From NCBI RefSeq assembly GCF_004359985.1, contig NZ_SMRO01000001.1, positions 992,001 to 1,056,000 of the forward strand: a stretch of DNA of 64,000 bases. Reading direction: 5' to 3'. This stretch comes from Paraburkholderia flava. GTDB taxonomy: Bacteria > Pseudomonadota > Gammaproteobacteria > Burkholderiales > Burkholderiaceae. Position 1 is the stretch's first letter; each line of letters starts with the position of its first letter. Positions 25,626-33,855 of the stretch are shown in pieces. Position numbers and translations under genes: made by a program. The notes beneath the pieces were generated by a model. That model saw nothing but the letters and a program-made list of their open reading frames with translations, did no database searches and was not told the origin of the DNA.

Positions 25626-26159
25626 ATGACACGGCGGATGGAAAACCTGCTCGGCGTGCTCGCCGTGCTGATCACCGATGAAATGAACGATCAGGACGCG
25701 CCACCCGCCCTCGCCGGCGCGACCACGCGCGCGATGCTGAACGCGGTCGGACAGTACCCCGATTCGTCGATCGAAACGCTGCGCGAGGCCGTCGATCTGT
25801 CGCATCCTGCAGCGGTGCGCGCGGTCGCGGGGCTCGTCGATGCAGGCTTCGTCCAGAAGAAAGCAGGCGACGACCGCCGCGCGGTGAAGCTCGCGTTGAC
25901 GGCCACGGGTCGCCGAGAAATGCAGCGCATGCGCAGTGCGCGCGACCGGATGCTGAAGCGCATCGTCGGCCGTCTCGACGACGATGAACGCGGCACGCTC
26001 GAAAGTCTGCTGATCAAGATCCTGTGGGAAGAAACGCGCAGCCCGGCGCACGCGATGCAGTTGTGCCGCTTCTGCGACGACGGGCCGTGCCTGAAGGCGG
26101 GCTGTCCGGTGGAATGCCGCGAACAGGGGCTGCCGATGCCGGCGCGGAGTGCGTCGTGA
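25626..26159 (+). CDS. MarR-family regulator with a C-terminal cysteine cluster
   Basis: A 177-residue winged-helix regulator. The DNA-binding part spans about residues 35-100 (SIETLREAVDLSHPAAVRAV, with the wing KKAGDDRRAVKLALTATGRR). The C-terminus carries five cysteines, Cys147, 150, 155, 160 and 164, in C-x2-C-x4-C-x4-C-x3-C, a likely metal or redox site not found in classical MarR proteins. A strong palindrome lies just upstream. Its stop overlaps the GTG start of the MFS transporter (GTGA), so it probably represses that exporter and itself, sensing a metal, oxidant or electrophile. Confidence 0.85.
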   Translation: MTRRMENLLGVLAVLITDEMNDQDAPPALAGATTRAMLNAVGQYPDSSIETLREAVDLSHPAAVRAVAGLVDAGFVQKKAGDDRRAVKLALTATGRREMQRMRSARDRMLKRIVGRLDDDERGTLESLLIKILWEETRSPAHAMQLCRFCDDGPCLKAGCPVECREQGLPMPARSAS

Positions 26160-27364
26160 ACACGCCTGGCACGACGCCGATCGATTGGCGCGCGGTCGGT
26201 GCGTTGAATGCAGTGTCGACGTTCGCACAGATCGCGCAGTTCGGTCTGGGCTTCATGGTGTTGCCGGTGTGGCTCGCGTATCAGGGGCTCGACGCGCCGC
26301 GCGCGGGAATATTTTCGGGTGCGGAATGCGCCGGCATGCTGGCGGGGTTGCTCGTCGCGCCTCTGTTGCTTGCGCGGATCGGGGCGAAGCAGACCGTGCT
26401 GATCGGTCTCGCGTTGACGGCGTTGGCGTTCGCGATGATGGGTTTTGTCGGCTGGCCGTTGTGGATCGTGCCGGGCGTGTTGATCGGTGTCGGGCTCGGG
26501 CTGCGCTGGATCGGCAACGAGACCTGGTTGTATGGGCTCGTGCCGGCGGAATCGAGCGGACGGATTGTCGGTGTGCATGAAGCGTTGATCGCGACTGCGG
26601 GTGTCGTCGCGCCGGCGCTTGCGGCGCTGTCTGGTGTCGATGGACGTATTACGTTTGGCGCGGGGGCTGCGTTCACACTCCTTGCGGCGTTGCCGTTGTG
26701 CGTCACGCGTTACGATCGTCGGATGCATGTGCGTGCGCGGGTTCGCTCGCCTTTGTCGTTGTGCGTGCCGAGGTTCGAACCGATCGATGGGCTCGTCTGT
26801 CTTGGGATGGTCGTCGCGGCAATCGGTGGGCTCAGCGATGGTGCGCTATACGGTCTGCTGCCGCTGTTCGCAGCGGGGCGCGGGCTGGGCAGCACGCAGG
26901 CCGCAACGCTGCTGACCTTCCTTGGCATCGGCGCGATCGCGTTGCAATTTCCGATCGGCTGGTTCGCTGATCGTGCGGGGCTTGCTTCGGCGGTGATCGT
27001 CGCGGCCGTGTTGAACACGGCGGCTACGCTGTCGTTCGAATTGTCCGATGCGTCGTCGTGGCAGATGGCCGTGAGCGCGCTTGTGCTCGGTGGGGCGAAC
27101 AGCGCGTTTTTGACGCTCGGGATGGTTGCGGCGGCGGGATCGTCTGCGGCGGGTACGTCTCCGGGGCGCAGCATGCGGTTGATTTCGGTGTCGTTCGGGG
27201 TGGGCGCGATCGTTGGGCCACTCGTCGCGGGGTATGCGATGCAGGCGCTGGGTAGCGATGTGTTGATGTGGCAGCTTGCGTTGTTGAGTGGTTCGCTTGC
27301 AGTGTATGCGGTTGGGGTGAGCGAGGGGCGGCGGCGGTCGGGGGAGATGTCGTCGGCGCGATAA
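26156..27364 (+). CDS. MFS transporter, drug/metabolite exporter type
   Basis: A 402-residue major facilitator with 12 hydrophobic helices. The early segment FGLGFMVLPVWLAYQGLDAP and the GIFSGAECAGMLAGLLVAPL helix resemble YcaD/small exporter-like MFS proteins. The start is a GTG at 26156 overlapping the MarR stop by 4 bases, so translation is coupled; an ATG with a ribosome site is absent in this area. Codon use shifts to more T/G-rich third positions than in the neighbours. Controlled by the MarR protein by context; substrate unknown. Confidence 0.82.
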   Translation: MNTPGTTPIDWRAVGALNAVSTFAQIAQFGLGFMVLPVWLAYQGLDAPRAGIFSGAECAGMLAGLLVAPLLLARIGAKQTVLIGLALTALAFAMMGFVGWPLWIVPGVLIGVGLGLRWIGNETWLYGLVPAESSGRIVGVHEALIATAGVVAPALAALSGVDGRITFGAGAAFTLLAALPLCVTRYDRRMHVRARVRSPLSLCVPRFEPIDGLVCLGMVVAAIGGLSDGALYGLLPLFAAGRGLGSTQAATLLTFLGIGAIALQFPIGWFADRAGLASAVIVAAVLNTAATLSFELSDASSWQMAVSALVLGGANSAFLTLGMVAAAGSSAAGTSPGRSMRLISVSFGVGAIVGPLVAGYAMQALGSDVLMWQLALLSGSLAVYAVGVSEGRRRSGEMSSAR

Positions 27365-27390
27365 AGCGTAACGCGCGCCGCTTGCCGCGG

Positions 27391-27528
27391 TCAGCCCGGC
27401 GTGATGACGTGCTTCGGATCAAACTCGTAGTTTGATCCTTGCCATCTGAAGAAGTAGAACCCGGCGGCGATGGACGCGAGGCATAGGGTTAGTGCGATCG
27501 CAGCAAGAATTCTGGTTGGGCGGTTCAT
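27391..27528 (-). CDS. 45-residue single-helix membrane protein
   Basis: A short gene encoding MNRPTRILAAIALTLCLASI, then AAGFYFFRWQGSNYEFDPKH and a VITPG end. It has a basic N-terminus, one hydrophobic helix (about residues 7-26), and a polar 19-residue tail likely in the periplasm. An AGAGG site lies 8 bases before the ATG. It is convergent with the MFS gene. No family recognised; the good topology and ribosome site argue that it is real. Confidence 0.5.
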   Translation of the reverse strand: MNRPTRILAAIALTLCLASIAAGFYFFRWQGSNYEFDPKHVITPG

Positions 27529-27944
27529 GTGAGTGGCCTCTCACTCGCGGTGTCCGCGGAATTCTCGCATGGAAGTTGTGTTTTGTTTATGCCGCTGGGT
27601 TCGGCACGGGGCCGGGTCAGGTTCCGTCGGGCGGACTAAATTCAGATCGATCCGAAGCGACCAATCGAGCTAACACGAAGCTTTTTTCAATATGCGTATT
27701 GGGTCACACATACCTGAGACGAGTTCCGGCACGCATGTGCGGACGCCATACAACTTTCAATTTTATTAACGACGGTAGTCCAAAACAATTACGTCGCCGC
27801 CACACTCAAGTTTCTCTTTCACCTGTCGTTTACCTGCAATGTGCCGGTTGCAACGCTACGCCGCTTTAACGGTGTTAGCGATTCCCTCACCGGGCCCATT
27901 CGAAGGTTGTCCCAGGCGTTCCTCCACTCCCAATTCGATCTACA
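27529..27944. other. Low-GC intergenic region, nothing recognised
   Basis: About 415 bases of noticeably lower GC than the surroundings. Short open frames have no ribosome sites or family-like sequence. It holds the promoter region of the lipoprotein gene at 27945 and may be part of an acquired segment. Confidence 0.45.
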
Positions 27945-28622
27945 ATGAGAAACTACATAACAATTTTCGCCATCGTAGGCGTGATGTTGACTTCCGGCTG
28001 CGCGACCGTTGCCCCAATGTCTCCGACGACAACATCGAGTTCCGTCGATACGACGAAGAATTCGTATGCGCTGATGACGGTGACGCTAAAGAATGCTTAT
28101 CACACCAGCTATCAACCGAGCCCTATCGTGGTGAACATGGAACGCGGGGCGGCTGACAATCGCGAAGACCGGTTGAATTTCAAGTTTGACGACCAGGCAA
28201 CGACGACAAGCGACTCGGGCAATCACTATTTCATTCGACTTCCGCTGGCTCCGGGAAAATATGTGATGCGTGGAATTACGGGGCAAAGTGGCATATTCCC
28301 GTTCCACGGCATGTTCTTCGCACCGCTTCACGAGACCGTCGACATCAAGCCGAATTCCATCGTATATCTGGGTCACATTGACGCCACGGTCGTCGAACGC
28401 AAAGATGGAGAGTTGCGTGCCGGGCCGGTCATTCCACTCATCGATCAGGCGGCCACCGGTTTCAGCGGCGGGACGTGGGACATCAGTGTGTCAGACCAGT
28501 TCGATGACGACGTCACCGCGTTCAAAAAAGACTTCCCGGCACTGAGCAATGCGTCGATCGATCGCGACGTGCTTCCTGCCTGGGATAAGCAGAAAGCGAC
28601 AGAGTGGTGGGCTAACCACTGA
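27945..28622 (+). CDS. Predicted lipoprotein of unknown function
   Basis: A 225-residue protein with a lipoprotein signal MRNYITIFAIVGVMLTSGC, lipobox LTSGC, lipidated Cys19. The mature part begins with a Thr/Ser linker and then a beta-rich domain (HYFIRLPLAPGKYVMRGITG) that resembles carboxypeptidase-regulatory or transthyretin-like folds in style, without a definite match. It ends with a charged helical stretch. GC is lower than in neighbours, suggesting recent acquisition. There is no clear Shine-Dalgarno sequence. Function unknown. Confidence 0.7.
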   Translation: MRNYITIFAIVGVMLTSGCATVAPMSPTTTSSSVDTTKNSYALMTVTLKNAYHTSYQPSPIVVNMERGAADNREDRLNFKFDDQATTTSDSGNHYFIRLPLAPGKYVMRGITGQSGIFPFHGMFFAPLHETVDIKPNSIVYLGHIDATVVERKDGELRAGPVIPLIDQAATGFSGGTWDISVSDQFDDDVTAFKKDFPALSNASIDRDVLPAWDKQKATEWWANH

Positions 28623-28636
28623 TCTTGATGTCGCAG

Positions 28637-28658
28637 TGCCCGGTTAGCACAACGGGCA
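28637..28658 (+). terminator. Weak hairpin after the lipoprotein gene
   Basis: A 6-base stem TGCCCG / CGGGCA with a 10-base loop, 15 bases after the stop codon and followed by an AT-rich stretch. The rest of the 228-base gap to the next gene shows nothing. Confidence 0.35.
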
Positions 28659-28850
28659 TTCAATCATCGCGCGTCGCTTCGCCACTGAGCGGGTGCCAGT
28701 ATCGATTGCGTCGCCGTTGGTACGCCGACTTTGGCCCATCAATGGTATCGCACGCAGATTGAGCGCAAGCCATCGGATTGGCGCTAATCCGATCTTGCAA
28801 GAATCGGCGCGACGACCGGTACAACAACTGCCGCGCCGGCACAACTCACC

Positions 28851-29813
28851 TCACCGCGTCCCCACCTTCTGCTGCCGCCACAAACACAGCACATCGCAAG
28901 CAATATGCGCAGCCGCAAGCGCAGTGATCTCACTCTGATCATAAGCAGGCGACACTTCAACCACATCCGCGCCGATCAGATTCATCGCCCCCAACCCGCG
29001 CACGATTGCTAACGCCTGCGCCGACGACAACCCACCCGCAACCGGCGTCCCTGTACCCGGCGCAAACGCCGGATCGAGACAATCGATATCGAACGTCAGA
29101 TAAGCAGGCCGCTTGCCGACGATCGCTTCAATCCGCTCGATCACCGCGCGCGTGCCGTGCTCATGCACCCATGGTGCATCAAGAATCTGCATCCCCATGA
29201 AGTCGTCGTTCCACGTGCGGATGCCGATCTGCACCGACGTCGCCGGATCGATCAGCCCTTCCTTCACCGCCTTGTAGAACATCGACCCGTGATTCAGGCT
29301 GTCGGGACTATCGTCGGCCCACGTGTCGCAGTGCGCATCGAAGTGAATCAGCGACAGCGGCTTGCCGTACTTCTCCGCATGCGCAATCAGCAGCGGATAA
29401 GTAATGTAGTGATCGCCGCCGAACGTCAGCATCTTTGCGTCGGACTTAAGAATCGTGCGCGCATGCTCAACGATCGACGGCTTGATGGTCAGCGGATTGT
29501 GCGCGTCGAACCAGCAGTCGCCGTAGTCGGTCACCGCGAGGTCGTCGAACGGATTGAAGCCCCAAGGAAACGGCCGCAATTCCGATAGCTGCACGCTCGC
29601 GGCGCGTACCGCAGCGGGCCCGAGACGCGCGCCGGAGCGGAACGTGGTCGCAAGATCGAGCGGTACGCCCGACACGACGACATCCGCGCCTTCGAGTTCG
29701 CGTGTGTAGCGTCGCCGCATGAACGACAGCACGCCTGCATAAGTGTTTTCGATCGAGGAGCCGTAAAGGGACGGACGGCGAATAGCGCCGTCGCCATAGA
29801 GCAGTTCGGTCAT
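28851..29813 (-). CDS. speB: Agmatinase (ureohydrolase family)
   Basis: A 320-residue ureohydrolase expected to split agmatine into putrescine and urea. All six manganese ligands are in place: His135 (GGDHY), Asp159, His161 and Asp163 (FDAHCDTW), Asp242 and Asp244 (FDIDCLDP). The ATG at 29813 matches the usual start; the frame is open to 29870. It lies 131 bases downstream of a polyamine-type aldehyde dehydrogenase and close to a PuuR-like repressor, which supports agmatine or a related guanidino compound as substrate. Guanidinobutyrase is the main alternative. Confidence 0.88.
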   Translation of the reverse strand: MTELLYGDGAIRRPSLYGSSIENTYAGVLSFMRRRYTRELEGADVVVSGVPLDLATTFRSGARLGPAAVRAASVQLSELRPFPWGFNPFDDLAVTDYGDCWFDAHNPLTIKPSIVEHARTILKSDAKMLTFGGDHYITYPLLIAHAEKYGKPLSLIHFDAHCDTWADDSPDSLNHGSMFYKAVKEGLIDPATSVQIGIRTWNDDFMGMQILDAPWVHEHGTRAVIERIEAIVGKRPAYLTFDIDCLDPAFAPGTGTPVAGGLSSAQALAIVRGLGAMNLIGADVVEVSPAYDQSEITALAAAHIACDVLCLWRQQKVGTR

Positions 29814-29944
29814 GGGATGAACCTGCAGAAGCAAGCCGGCGCCCGCGCCTTGTCGAAAAGCGCGAGTCATACCGGCAACGGATTCATTGGGAACGCAGCG
29901 GGCGCGCTGTGCTGCCGCACCCGCCGCGCTGGTGCGCGAATCCT

Positions 29945-31435
29945 TTAGCGCAACCGCACGAGCGTGGACTTCAGCTCGGTGTACTTCTCCAGTGCGTGCA
30001 ACGACTTGTCACGGCCGTTGCCCGATTGCTTGTAGCCGCCGAACGGGAAATTCATATCCCCGCCTTCGTCGTAGCAGTTGACCCACACGGTACCCGCACG
30101 CAGGCCGCGCGACACTTCATGTGCGGTGGTGAGGTTAGACGTCCATACGGCGGCGGCGAGACCATAATCGCTATCGTTCGCGATCCTGATCGCTTCGTCG
30201 ACGGTATCGAACGTGATTACCGACAGGACCGGTCCGAAGATTTCCTCACGCGCAATCTTAGCGTCGGGCTTCACGTCGAAGGCGGTCGGCTCGATATAGA
30301 AACCGCCGGTTTCCTGTTTGACGCGCGAGCCGCCGAACAGCAGTTTCGCTTCGGTGCGGCCTGCGTCGATATAACCGAGCACACGATCGAGTTGCACCTG
30401 ATCGACGATCGCACCCATCGACGTCTGCGGATCGAGCGGATTGCCCGGCGTATAACCGCGTGCTGCAACAGCAAACCGTTCGAGGAACGCATCCTTGATG
30501 TCGCGATGCACGAGCAGTCGCGAACCTGCCGTGCACATCTCGCCCATGTTGTAGAAAATCGCGCCGGCCGCTGCGTTCGCCGCGCGATCGAGATCCGGGC
30601 AATCGGGCAGCACGATGTTCGGCGACTTGCCGCCCAGTTCGAGCCACACGCGTTTCAGGTTCGACTGCCCTGCGTATTGCATGATCAGCTTGCCGACGTT
30701 GGTCGAGCCGGTGAACGCGAGGCAATCGACATCGCGATGCAGTGCAAGCAGCTTGCCCGGCTCGCCGCCGCCCGGCACGACGTTGAACACGCCTGCGGGA
30801 ATCCCTGCTTCGTATGCGAGCTGTGCGATGCGGATCGCGGTAAGCGGCGATTTCTCCGACGGTTTCAGCACGACGCTATTGCCGGCTGCAAGCGCGGGGC
30901 CGAATTTCCACGCGGCCATCAGGATCGGAAAATTCCACGGCACGACGGCAGCGACAACACCGATCGGTTCGCGCGTGACGAGGCCGACCAGGTGATGATC
31001 CGACGGCACCACTTCGCCGCCGACCTTATCGATCGCCTCTGCGTACCATTCGACGCAATACACGGCACCCGGCACATCGACGCTGGTCGTGTCGGCGATC
31101 GGCTTGCCTGCATCGAGCGTTTCGAGCAGCGCCAGTTCGTCGCGATGCTCGCGCATCGATGCGGCCCAACGCAGCAGGATAGATTTGCGCTTGCGCGGAT
31201 TGAGTCCGGCCCATACGCGAGCATCGAATGCGCGGCGCGCGGCGGCGACTGCTGCATCGACGTCGGCCGCACCGCTATTGGCGACCTTCGCGAGCAGCTT
31301 GCCGTCGATCGGGCTCACGCAGTCGAACGTGCGACCGTCGTGTGCATCGCGGTATGCACCGTCGATAAATGCGCGACCTTCGATCGAGAGGGTAGCGGCC
31401 TTGTCCTGCCAGTATGCGAGCGTTCGCTTGTCCAT
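29945..31435 (-). CDS. puuC: Gamma-glutamyl-gamma-aminobutyraldehyde dehydrogenase
   Basis: A 496-residue NAD(P)-dependent aldehyde dehydrogenase. Catalytic residues are Asn168 (PWNFP), Lys191, Glu266 (LELGGKSP) and Cys301 (GEMCTAGSR). The N-terminus MDKRTLAYWQDKAATLSIEG is the PuuC type. In the Puu pathway it oxidises gamma-glutamyl-aminobutyraldehyde to gamma-glutamyl-GABA; it can usually also act on other aminoaldehydes such as the SpuC product. It lies 90 bases downstream of the PuuR-like gene on the same strand and upstream of the agmatinase, probably one operon. Confidence 0.9.
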   Translation of the reverse strand: MDKRTLAYWQDKAATLSIEGRAFIDGAYRDAHDGRTFDCVSPIDGKLLAKVANSGAADVDAAVAAARRAFDARVWAGLNPRKRKSILLRWAASMREHRDELALLETLDAGKPIADTTSVDVPGAVYCVEWYAEAIDKVGGEVVPSDHHLVGLVTREPIGVVAAVVPWNFPILMAAWKFGPALAAGNSVVLKPSEKSPLTAIRIAQLAYEAGIPAGVFNVVPGGGEPGKLLALHRDVDCLAFTGSTNVGKLIMQYAGQSNLKRVWLELGGKSPNIVLPDCPDLDRAANAAAGAIFYNMGEMCTAGSRLLVHRDIKDAFLERFAVAARGYTPGNPLDPQTSMGAIVDQVQLDRVLGYIDAGRTEAKLLFGGSRVKQETGGFYIEPTAFDVKPDAKIAREEIFGPVLSVITFDTVDEAIRIANDSDYGLAAAVWTSNLTTAHEVSRGLRAGTVWVNCYDEGGDMNFPFGGYKQSGNGRDKSLHALEKYTELKSTLVRLR

Positions 31436-31525
31436 CAGGATGCCTCAATTGTTTGGTTCGCCGGCGCGCTTTAACCATGGACGTACGCGACGAACGCGTT
31501 GACGCGGCGTCAGAACATCGGAAAG

Positions 31526-32077
31526 TCAGAATGTAGGCGGTGAATTCGCCGACACGACTTCGCAGATCTGCTCCGCGCTGGGATTGCGAAAACGGTGTGG
31601 AATGCGGCTCTCGAAGTAGTAGCTGTCACCAGGGTCGAGCAGCCACGTCGTACCGTCGACGGTCAGTTCGATCTGACCGCTGACCACGACGCCGCCCTCG
31701 TGTCCCGCGTGCTGCAGCATCTCCGGGCCGGTATCGGAAAGGGGTTGATACACCTCGCGCATGATGCACATGTTGCGGTCCTTCATGCCGGACCCCGCGA
31801 GATAGAACTCAATCGATTCGTTGCCGAGGTTCGGCATCTCCGCGCGCCGCGACACGACACCGCGACTCGCCTCGACTTCGAACGTGAAGAACTCGGCGAG
31901 ACTCATCGGTATGCATTCGAGCAGTTTCTTCAGCGATCCCACCGAAGGGCTCACGCGATTCTGTTCGATCAATGAAATCGTGCCGTTCGTCACGCCCGCG
32001 CGTTTCGCGAGCTCGCGCTGCGACAGACCATTTTTTTTGCGGATGTACTGCAGGCGGGTCGCTACTTCTATGGACAT
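31526..32077 (-). CDS. puuR: PuuR-like XRE/cupin repressor
   Basis: A 183-residue regulator, close to the 185 residues of E. coli PuuR. The N-terminal XRE helix-turn-helix reads IRKKNGLSQRELAKRAGVTN and GTISLIEQNRVSPSVGSLKK; the C-terminal cupin has HAGHEGGVVVSGQIELTVDG, then DPGDSYYFESRIPHRFRNPS, and ends VSANSPPTF like PuuR. PuuR represses putrescine-utilisation genes until putrescine binds. The ATG at 32077 begins the conserved part; an in-frame ATG at 32104 would add 9 residues, and neither has a strong ribosome site. It diverges from the spu genes over a 940-base region. Confidence 0.88.
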   Translation of the reverse strand: MSIEVATRLQYIRKKNGLSQRELAKRAGVTNGTISLIEQNRVSPSVGSLKKLLECIPMSLAEFFTFEVEASRGVVSRRAEMPNLGNESIEFYLAGSGMKDRNMCIMREVYQPLSDTGPEMLQHAGHEGGVVVSGQIELTVDGTTWLLDPGDSYYFESRIPHRFRNPSAEQICEVVSANSPPTF

Positions 32078-33018
32078 CGATATGCTCGTCGAACAGGTGG
32101 GCATGCACGCGAAACGCGGCTGCGAGTGTTGAATATTCTAATCACTTTAATCGGCGCGCTGTCCGTGAAAACCCTGAAAGGTCATCGAAATATTGCGTGC
32201 GCAAACGGCATTCCTAAGGGCTGCAATTCGCTGCAATGCTCCGGGTAAGCCCTGAGCGAGGTTTCGCAAAAAGCATTTGACGGCATTTTTGGCTCGTATA
32301 TGCTGAACTACAGGTCATCCGTCATGCCGTCGTAATCGCCCCATGCAAGGTATTTCGCCCGCTGTTCGCGGTGCAACGCAAGGGCCGGCAGCGATCAAGT
32401 ATGACAAGACCGGCGTCCCGTTTCTTTAAACGCTTTTTGCGTTTTATCGGGTGGGGCGTTCAACACTTTCAACACCAGGTCGAGTGTAATCGTGAGAGTC
32501 CGAGGCCCTTTGGTTAGGTGGGATCGTAGTCAGCCGGCGAGTTGTTTTCGCGCTGACCGCGCCATCGCCGACGGCAGCACCGGCAGGCTTGCGTTTCGCC
32601 GGTTTCTGTCCGTCTTCACGATCCTTTCCCGCCGTTCAGTCAGACGCCATAACGTCATTTCCGCGCGCGCATTTATCGCCGTGCGTACCGACGAAGTCGC
32701 TTCGCTGCTGCCGTAGCGCCTTCCCTCCTTTCGCCGTTCGCTTCGTCCGTTTGCGTCTGCGCGCCGTGCATTTTTCTGCACCGGCAGCGGTATGCGTTCG
32801 CGTGTCCTTCCGGTGCATTGCACCGGCCGCGCGACGCCACGGTTCGAAGCGAACGGCAAGTCTGTTCGTCACACGCGGCGCGGTCCGCTGACGACCGTCC
32901 GCCCGCCGTTTTAGCGGCCCTGCGCATCGGCGCACGGCAGCGGAATCGTGCCGCGTGTACGGTGCATCAGCTGCACCCCGATCCACCCAGACACAAAGCC
33001 CAGATACAACGATTCGTT
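32078..33018. other. Long divergent region between puuR and spuA
   Basis: About 940 bases without a supported gene. The first 300 bases are AT-rich and contain GAATATTC just upstream of puuR and TTGCG-TG-CGCAA at 32193-32204. A small hairpin AAACGC-TTTTT-GCGTTT lies near 32428. The last 500 bases are GC-rich with only antisense-like open frames. It probably holds control sites for both directions, perhaps a long spuA leader. No PuuR consensus could be fixed by eye. Confidence 0.5.
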
Positions 33019-33795
33019 ATGCATACGAAGCCCCTCGTCGGCATCAGCGCCGACAGAACGATGATGGGAGCGCATCCGTCGCACACGGTCGGCGAGAAGT
33101 ACATCGCCGCTATCGTCGACGGATCGCAGGCGCTCGCGATGCTGTTGCCCGCGCTCGGCGAGCGTCAGGCAACGGCCGACATCCTGCAGACGGTCGATGG
33201 GCTGCTCTTTACCGGCAGCTATTCGAACGTCGAGCCGCAGCGTTACGGCGGCCATCCGAGCACACCCGGCACGCTGCACGACGCGGCCCGCGACGCGACG
33301 ACGCTGCCGCTGATGCGCGCCGCGATCGATGCCGGCGTACCGGTGCTCGCGATCTGCAGAGGCTTCCAGGAAATGAACGTGGTATTCGGCGGCACGCTGC
33401 ATCAAAGCGTGCATGACGTGGCGGGGTTCGACGACCATCGCGAGAACAAGGAAGACGAGCTCGATGTGCAGTACGGGCCGTCCCATGCGCTGCGGCTGAC
33501 GCAAGGCGGTCTGCTGCAGCGGCTCGCGAACGGTGCGCTCGACGTGCGCGTGAATTCGCTGCACGGCCAGGGAATCGAGAAGCTCGGCACAGGCCTCGTC
33601 ACCGAAGCCGTCGCACCGGACGGACTGATCGAAGCGGTGAGCGTCGCGGGGGCATCGGCCTTCGCGCTCGGGTTGCAGTGGCATCCGGAATGGAAGCACG
33701 CTGCCGACCCGTTATCCACCGCGATATTCCGCGCGTTCGGCGACGCATGCCGTGCGCGAATGCGGAACAGGGCCAGCGCCGCGTGCGCGAACTGA
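33019..33795 (+). CDS. spuA: Gamma-glutamyl-GABA hydrolase (class I amidotransferase-like)
   Basis: A 258-residue class I glutamine amidotransferase-like hydrolase of the PuuD/SpuA type. The nucleophile is Cys113 (AICRGFQEMNVVFGG), with His and Glu in ALGLQWHPEWK near residue 228. The pattern VNSLHGQGIEKLG is also PuuD-like. It releases GABA and glutamate from gamma-glutamyl-GABA. The ATG at 33019 follows an AT-rich stretch without a clear ribosome site. It begins the plus-strand spu cluster, with spuB 60 bases on. Confidence 0.9.
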   Translation: MHTKPLVGISADRTMMGAHPSHTVGEKYIAAIVDGSQALAMLLPALGERQATADILQTVDGLLFTGSYSNVEPQRYGGHPSTPGTLHDAARDATTLPLMRAAIDAGVPVLAICRGFQEMNVVFGGTLHQSVHDVAGFDDHRENKEDELDVQYGPSHALRLTQGGLLQRLANGALDVRVNSLHGQGIEKLGTGLVTEAVAPDGLIEAVSVAGASAFALGLQWHPEWKHAADPLSTAIFRAFGDACRARMRNRASAACAN

Positions 33796-33855
33796 CCGGC
33801 AACCGCCGGCAATCGCACCGCAGCCTCGGCCCACGCAAACCTAGAGAGAAAAATC

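Noticed and set aside
32291..32303. A sigma-54-like GG...GC promoter before spuA
   Set aside because: The spacing between GG and GC is 9 bases, not the required 10, and the flanks match poorly.
32492..32859. Short open frames on both strands between puuR and spuA
   Set aside because: Arg-rich, no start signals, overlapping each other.
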